Origin: Blastococcus fimeti
GTDB taxonomy: Bacteria > Actinomycetota > Actinomycetes > Mycobacteriales > Geodermatophilaceae
DNA: 64,000 nucleotides
Direction of reading: 5' to 3'
NCBI GenBank assembly: GCA_900102115.1
Contig: FNAW01000003.1
Coordinates: 1 to 64,000 of the forward strand
Shown here one piece after another: positions 61,016 through 64,000 of the stretch (position 1 is its first letter; each line of letters begins with the position of its first letter). The notes beneath the pieces were generated by a model, which saw only the letters and a program-made list of their open reading frames with translations, ran no database searches and was not told the origin of the DNA. Made by a program: the position numbers and the translations under genes.

Positions 61016-62004
61016 CCCGAACCGTGCGGGGGCTCGGCGGCCGCCTGGTCCGGCTGGTCCTGCTGCTGGCCGCGGTGGCGACGGCGTCCTTCGCGTTGAT
61101 GGTGCACTCGCCGGTGGACCCGGTGGACGCCTACGTGGGCGGGGACCTCGCCGCGATCGGCCCCGAGCAGCGGGCGCAGATCGCCGAGCGGTGGGGGCTG
61201 GACGACCCGCCGCTGGAGCGGTTCGCCACCTGGCTCGGCAACGTCGTCCAGGGGGACCTCGGCCGGTCGCTGTCGTTCAACCAGCCGGTCACCGAGGTCA
61301 TCGGCGAGCGCTTCCTCCCCAGCCTGGCGCTGATGGCCACCGCCTGGGTGCTCTCCGGGCTCTTCGGGTTCGGTCTCGGGGTGCTCGCCGGCACCCGGCA
61401 GGGCCGGTTCGCCGACCGCGCCGTCTGCTGGTGGGCGTACACCCTCGCCTCGGCGCCCACGTTCTGGGTCGGCCTGCTGCTGCTCTACGTCTTCTCCGTC
61501 TCCCTGGGCTGGACGCCGGTCTGCTGCGCCGTGCCCGTGGGCGTGCTGGCCGACGACGTGACGCTGCTGGACCGGCTGCACCACCTGGTGCTGCCCGCGC
61601 TCACGCTGTCGGTCGTCGGTGTCGCGCCGGTCGTGCTGCACACGCGGCAGGCGGTCATCGAGGCGCTGGCCAGCGACCACGTCGCCTTCGCCCGGGCCCA
61701 GGGGGAGTCGACCCGGGGCGTGGTCGTGCACTCCGTGCTGCGCAACGCGGCGGCGCCGGCGGTGCTGCTGCAGTTCGCCTCGCTCGGTGAGCTGTTCGGG
61801 GGTTCGGTGCTGGCCGAGCAGGTCTTCTCCTATCCCGGGCTGGGCGCGGCGACGACGACCGCCGCGCTCGGTCAGGACGTGCCGCTGCTGCTGGGCATCG
61901 CGCTGTTCACGACCGTGTTCGTCTTCGTCGGCAACCAGCTCGGCGACCTCGTGCACGCCCGCCTCGACCCCCGTGTCGCCCGCGAGACGGCGGGTGCGCG
62001 GTGA
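61003..62004 (+). CDS. ABC transporter permease, peptide/nickel type (first)
   Basis: A 333-residue permease with about six helices, of the DppB/NikB type. Characteristic are SFALMVHSPVDPVDAYVG after the first helix, ERWGLDDPPLERFATWLGNVVQGDLGRSLSFNQPV before helix 2 and HVAFARAQGESTRGVVVHSVLRNAAAPAV, the coupling loop with EAA-like features. The GTG at 61003 lies inside the end of the binding-protein gene (13-base overlap); a GTG at 60997 would add two residues. It pairs with the next permease. Confidence 0.92.
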   Translation: MDLLTRTVRGLGGRLVRLVLLLAAVATASFALMVHSPVDPVDAYVGGDLAAIGPEQRAQIAERWGLDDPPLERFATWLGNVVQGDLGRSLSFNQPVTEVIGERFLPSLALMATAWVLSGLFGFGLGVLAGTRQGRFADRAVCWWAYTLASAPTFWVGLLLLYVFSVSLGWTPVCCAVPVGVLADDVTLLDRLHHLVLPALTLSVVGVAPVVLHTRQAVIEALASDHVAFARAQGESTRGVVVHSVLRNAAAPAVLLQFASLGELFGGSVLAEQVFSYPGLGAATTTAALGQDVPLLLGIALFTTVFVFVGNQLGDLVHARLDPRVARETAGAR

Positions 62005-62855
62005 CCGCCGTCCGGGAGGTGGTGGCCCCGACCTGGTTCGGGGACCGGCGCCGCCGCACCCTCGCCTGGGTCGGGCTGTCGGCGCTCGTCGTCCTCGGCG
62101 TGGTCGTCGCCGGCGGGCCGGCCGCCGACGCCGCGCAGACCACGAGCCTGACCGACCGCAACCTCGGGCCCTCCGCCGCGCACTGGTTCGGCACCGACCG
62201 GCTCGGCCGCGACATGCTCGCCCGCACGCTGGCCGGCCTGCGGCTGAGCCTGGTCGTGGGGGTGGCTGCCGCGGTGGTCTCGGCCGGCATCGCGCTCACC
62301 CTGGCCTGCCTCGCCGCGGTGTTCGGCGGCGTCGTGGACCGCGCGGTCGGCTGGCTGGTCGACCTCTTCCTGGCCCTGCCGCACCTGGTGCTGCTGATCC
62401 TGCTGGCCTTCGCCCTGGGCGGGGGCACCGGCGCGGTGGTCGCGGCCGTCGCGCTGACGCACTGGCCGACGCTCACTCGCGTGCTGCGCGGCCGCGCGCG
62501 GGAGGTCATGTCCTCGGACTACGTCGCGATCTCGCGGCAGCTCGGCCACGGCCGCGGCTGGATCGCCCGGCGGCATCTCGCCGGGCACCTGGCCGGCCAC
62601 TTCGTCGTCGGCACGGTGCTGCTGTTCCCGCACGCGATCCTGCACGAGGCGGCGCTGTCCTTCCTCGGTCTGGGCGTCGACCCGGGCGAGCCCTCCATCG
62701 GCATCCTGCTGGCCGAGTCGATGCGCTACCTGACCGCTGGTGCCTGGTGGCTGGCCGTGCTGCCCGGTCTGTGTCTGCTGGTCGTGGTGAAGCTCGTGGA
62801 CACCATCGGGAGCAACGCCCGTGCGCTGCTCGACCCGCGGAGCCACCACCTGTGA
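62001..62855 (+). CDS. ABC transporter permease, peptide/nickel type (second)
   Basis: A 284-residue permease of the DppC/NikC type with about six helices. Typical are AHWFGTDRLGRDMLARTLAGLRLSL (the conserved GTDxxGRDxxSR block), FLALPHLVLLILLAFALGGG and the coupling loop SDYVAISRQLGHGRGWIARRH, followed by HEAALSFLGLGVDPGEPSIGILLAE. The GTG overlaps the previous stop by four bases and its stop overlaps the ATPase start (GTGA). Family secure; cargo unknown. Confidence 0.93.
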   Translation: MTAVREVVAPTWFGDRRRRTLAWVGLSALVVLGVVVAGGPAADAAQTTSLTDRNLGPSAAHWFGTDRLGRDMLARTLAGLRLSLVVGVAAAVVSAGIALTLACLAAVFGGVVDRAVGWLVDLFLALPHLVLLILLAFALGGGTGAVVAAVALTHWPTLTRVLRGRAREVMSSDYVAISRQLGHGRGWIARRHLAGHLAGHFVVGTVLLFPHAILHEAALSFLGLGVDPGEPSIGILLAESMRYLTAGAWWLAVLPGLCLLVVVKLVDTIGSNARALLDPRSHHL

Positions 62856-63652
62856 CCGCGCTGCTGGAGGTGCGCGGGCTGGAGGTCGACTTCGTCCAGT
62901 ACGAGCGGGGGCTGCGCCGGCGCACGGTGCACGCCCTCACCGGCATGGACCTCACCGTCGCGGCCGGCGAGGTCGTCGCGCTGGTCGGCGCCAGCGGTGC
63001 GGGCAAGAGCCTGCTGGCGCACGCGGTGCTGGGGCTGTTGCCGCCGAACGCCGTCGAGCGTGGCGAGGTGCTGCTCGACGGCGAGCTGCTGGACGCGGCC
63101 GGCCGGCGCCGGCACGCGGGCCGGGGCATGACGCTCCTGCCGCAGGCGGTGAGCTTCCTCGACCCGGTGCGCCCGGTCGGCCGTCAGGTGCGCCGCTCGG
63201 CCGAGCTGGCCGGGCACCCCGCCCCCCGCCGCGCGGCCGCCGAGGCCCTCGCGCGCCGAGGGCTGGGCCCGGAGGTGCTGCGCCGCCATCCGCACGAGCT
63301 CTCCGGCGGCATGGCGCGGCGGGTGCTCGGCGCGATGGCCACGATGAGCAACCCGCGCGTGCTGCTCGCCGACGAACCCACCACCGGGCTGCCGCCGGCC
63401 GACGTGCGGACGACGCTGGGCGGGTTCCGCGCGATGGCCGACGACGGCGGCGCGGTCGTGCTGATCACCCACGAGCTGCGGGCGGCGCTCGACGTGGCCG
63501 ACCGGGTGGTCATCTGCCGCGACGGGCGGACCGTCGACGTCGCCGACCCGGCCGGCTTCAGCGGGGACGGCGCCGCCCTCGCCCACCCGTACACGCGGGC
63601 TCTGTGGCAGGCGCTGCCCGGCAACGGCTTCTCCGTGGCGGAGGGCGTCTGA
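62852..63652 (+). CDS. ABC transporter ATPase, peptide/nickel type (first)
   Basis: A 266-residue ATPase of the DppD/NikD type. Walker A is LVGASGAGKSLLA, the Q-loop is MTLLPQAVSFLDPV, the signature is LSGGMARRVLGAMA (LSGGM as in NikD) and Walker B is VLLADEPTTGLPP with the switch His in VVLITHELRAA. The C-terminus ALAHPYTRALWQALPGNGF is the usual peptide/nickel end. It overlaps the second ATPase by one base (TGATG). It works with both permeases to energise import. Confidence 0.93.
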   Translation: MTALLEVRGLEVDFVQYERGLRRRTVHALTGMDLTVAAGEVVALVGASGAGKSLLAHAVLGLLPPNAVERGEVLLDGELLDAAGRRRHAGRGMTLLPQAVSFLDPVRPVGRQVRRSAELAGHPAPRRAAAEALARRGLGPEVLRRHPHELSGGMARRVLGAMATMSNPRVLLADEPTTGLPPADVRTTLGGFRAMADDGGAVVLITHELRAALDVADRVVICRDGRTVDVADPAGFSGDGAALAHPYTRALWQALPGNGFSVAEGV

Positions 63653-64000
63653 TGCTGCAGGCCGACGGCGTGTGGTTCCGCCACGGGCGCGACCGCCCCT
63701 GGGTGCTGGCCGGGGTGGACCTCGCGGTCGGAGCCGGCGAGGTCATCGGCCTCTGCGGCCCGAGCGGTGGCGGCAAGAGCACCCTGGGCAGGGTGCTCGC
63801 CGGTCACCTCCGGCCCGACCGCGGGCGCGTGACCGTCGACGACGCGGCGCCCCGACCGCGACGCGCGGCGCACCCGGTGCAGCTGGTGCTCCAGCAGCCC
63901 GAGCGCGCGATGGACCCGCGCTGGACGGTGCGCCAGGTGCTCGCCGCGACCGGCGCCGACGACGCGGCGATCGCCGCACTGGATCAGCGGCTGGTGGTCC
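63652..64000 (+). CDS. ABC transporter ATPase, peptide/nickel type (second), cut by the window end
   Basis: The first 116 residues are present; the frame is open to the last base. It starts ATG at 63652 in the TGATG overlap. Walker A is LCGPSGGGKSTLG (about residues 34-46), and the Q-loop is VQLVLQQPERAMDP, with the QQPERAMDPRW stretch typical of DppF/NikE. The signature and Walker B lie beyond the window. It is the partner of the preceding ATPase in a two-ATPase importer. Identity at family level is secure despite truncation. Confidence 0.9.
   Translation, partial: MLQADGVWFRHGRDRPWVLAGVDLAVGAGEVIGLCGPSGGGKSTLGRVLAGHLRPDRGRVTVDDAAPRPRRAAHPVQLVLQQPERAMDPRWTVRQVLAATGADDAAIAALDQRLVV

Overview
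The window is very GC-rich, densely coded DNA (roughly three quarters G+C by eye) with frequent GTG starts, ATGA/GTGA gene overlaps and actinobacterial gene orders. It is chromosomal DNA of an actinomycete. The phytochrome-SpoIIE protein, the EAL protein and the overall style fit Geodermatophilaceae-like lineages (Blastococcus, Geodermatophilus, Modestobacter), but that assignment is inference. No phage, integrase, insertion sequence, CRISPR array or plasmid function was seen, and no gene-free gap exceeds about 210 bases.

Region 1 (1-12.8 kb) is a housekeeping block. It opens with the end of ctaD and serB (neighbours in mycobacteria too), then divergent pncB-pncA and clpS-DUF2017. The protein-bound cysteine pathway follows (Mec protease, CysO sulfur carrier, CysM), then murI, a metallo-beta-lactamase-fold protein, rph and rdgB. 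This order closely matches the Mycobacterium tuberculosis pncB1-clpS-mec-cysO-cysM-murI-Rv1339-rphA-rdgB neighbourhood. Here a BKACE enzyme sits where the rhomboid gene lies, and a LigD-type polymerase, a Bcp peroxiredoxin and a YjbQ protein are inserted before rph.

Region 2 (12.8-30.5 kb) is a mixed accessory and metabolic stretch: a beta-rich protein, GNAT, VanZ-like and DHFR-like proteins, tRNA-Leu, DUF3618/DUF427, a TetR regulator, an EAL phosphodiesterase, a histidine phosphatase and an aldo/keto reductase. It continues with an acyl-CoA dehydrogenase plus thioesterase, an ArsR regulator coupled to an MFS exporter with a clear tandem operator, a second MFS with an alpha/beta hydrolase, idi, a secreted polysaccharide deacetylase and an SDR.

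Region 3 (30.5-38.6 kb) holds a heme oxygenase-bacteriophytochrome pair whose output domain is a SpoIIE-type phosphatase rather than a kinase. DUF488, an MFS protein, an ABC-2 exporter and a flavoprotein follow. Region 4 (38.7-43.8 kb) is a complete branched-chain amino-acid type ABC operon (livF-G-H-M and its binding protein) ended by a strong hairpin.

Region 5 (43.8-56 kb) contains an MFS protein, a DUF6394/K+ channel pair with a GFGE filter, an orphan PD-(D/E)XK protein beside tRNA-Lys, and an L,D-transpeptidase lipoprotein. It also has a beta-propeller protein coupled to a second CysO-like sulfur carrier, dapA, a second acyl-CoA dehydrogenase with an enoyl-CoA hydratase, and an SGNH esterase. 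Region 6 (56-64 kb) has two coupled dynamin/YfjP-type GTPases and then a peptide/nickel-type ABC operon that runs off the window.

Two themes cross the window. Many genes start six to eight bases after a TANNNT or CANNNT box, which points to leaderless transcripts as the norm. Several intergenic hairpins share a GCAGA/TTCTGC motif and look like a small dispersed palindrome family used as terminators.
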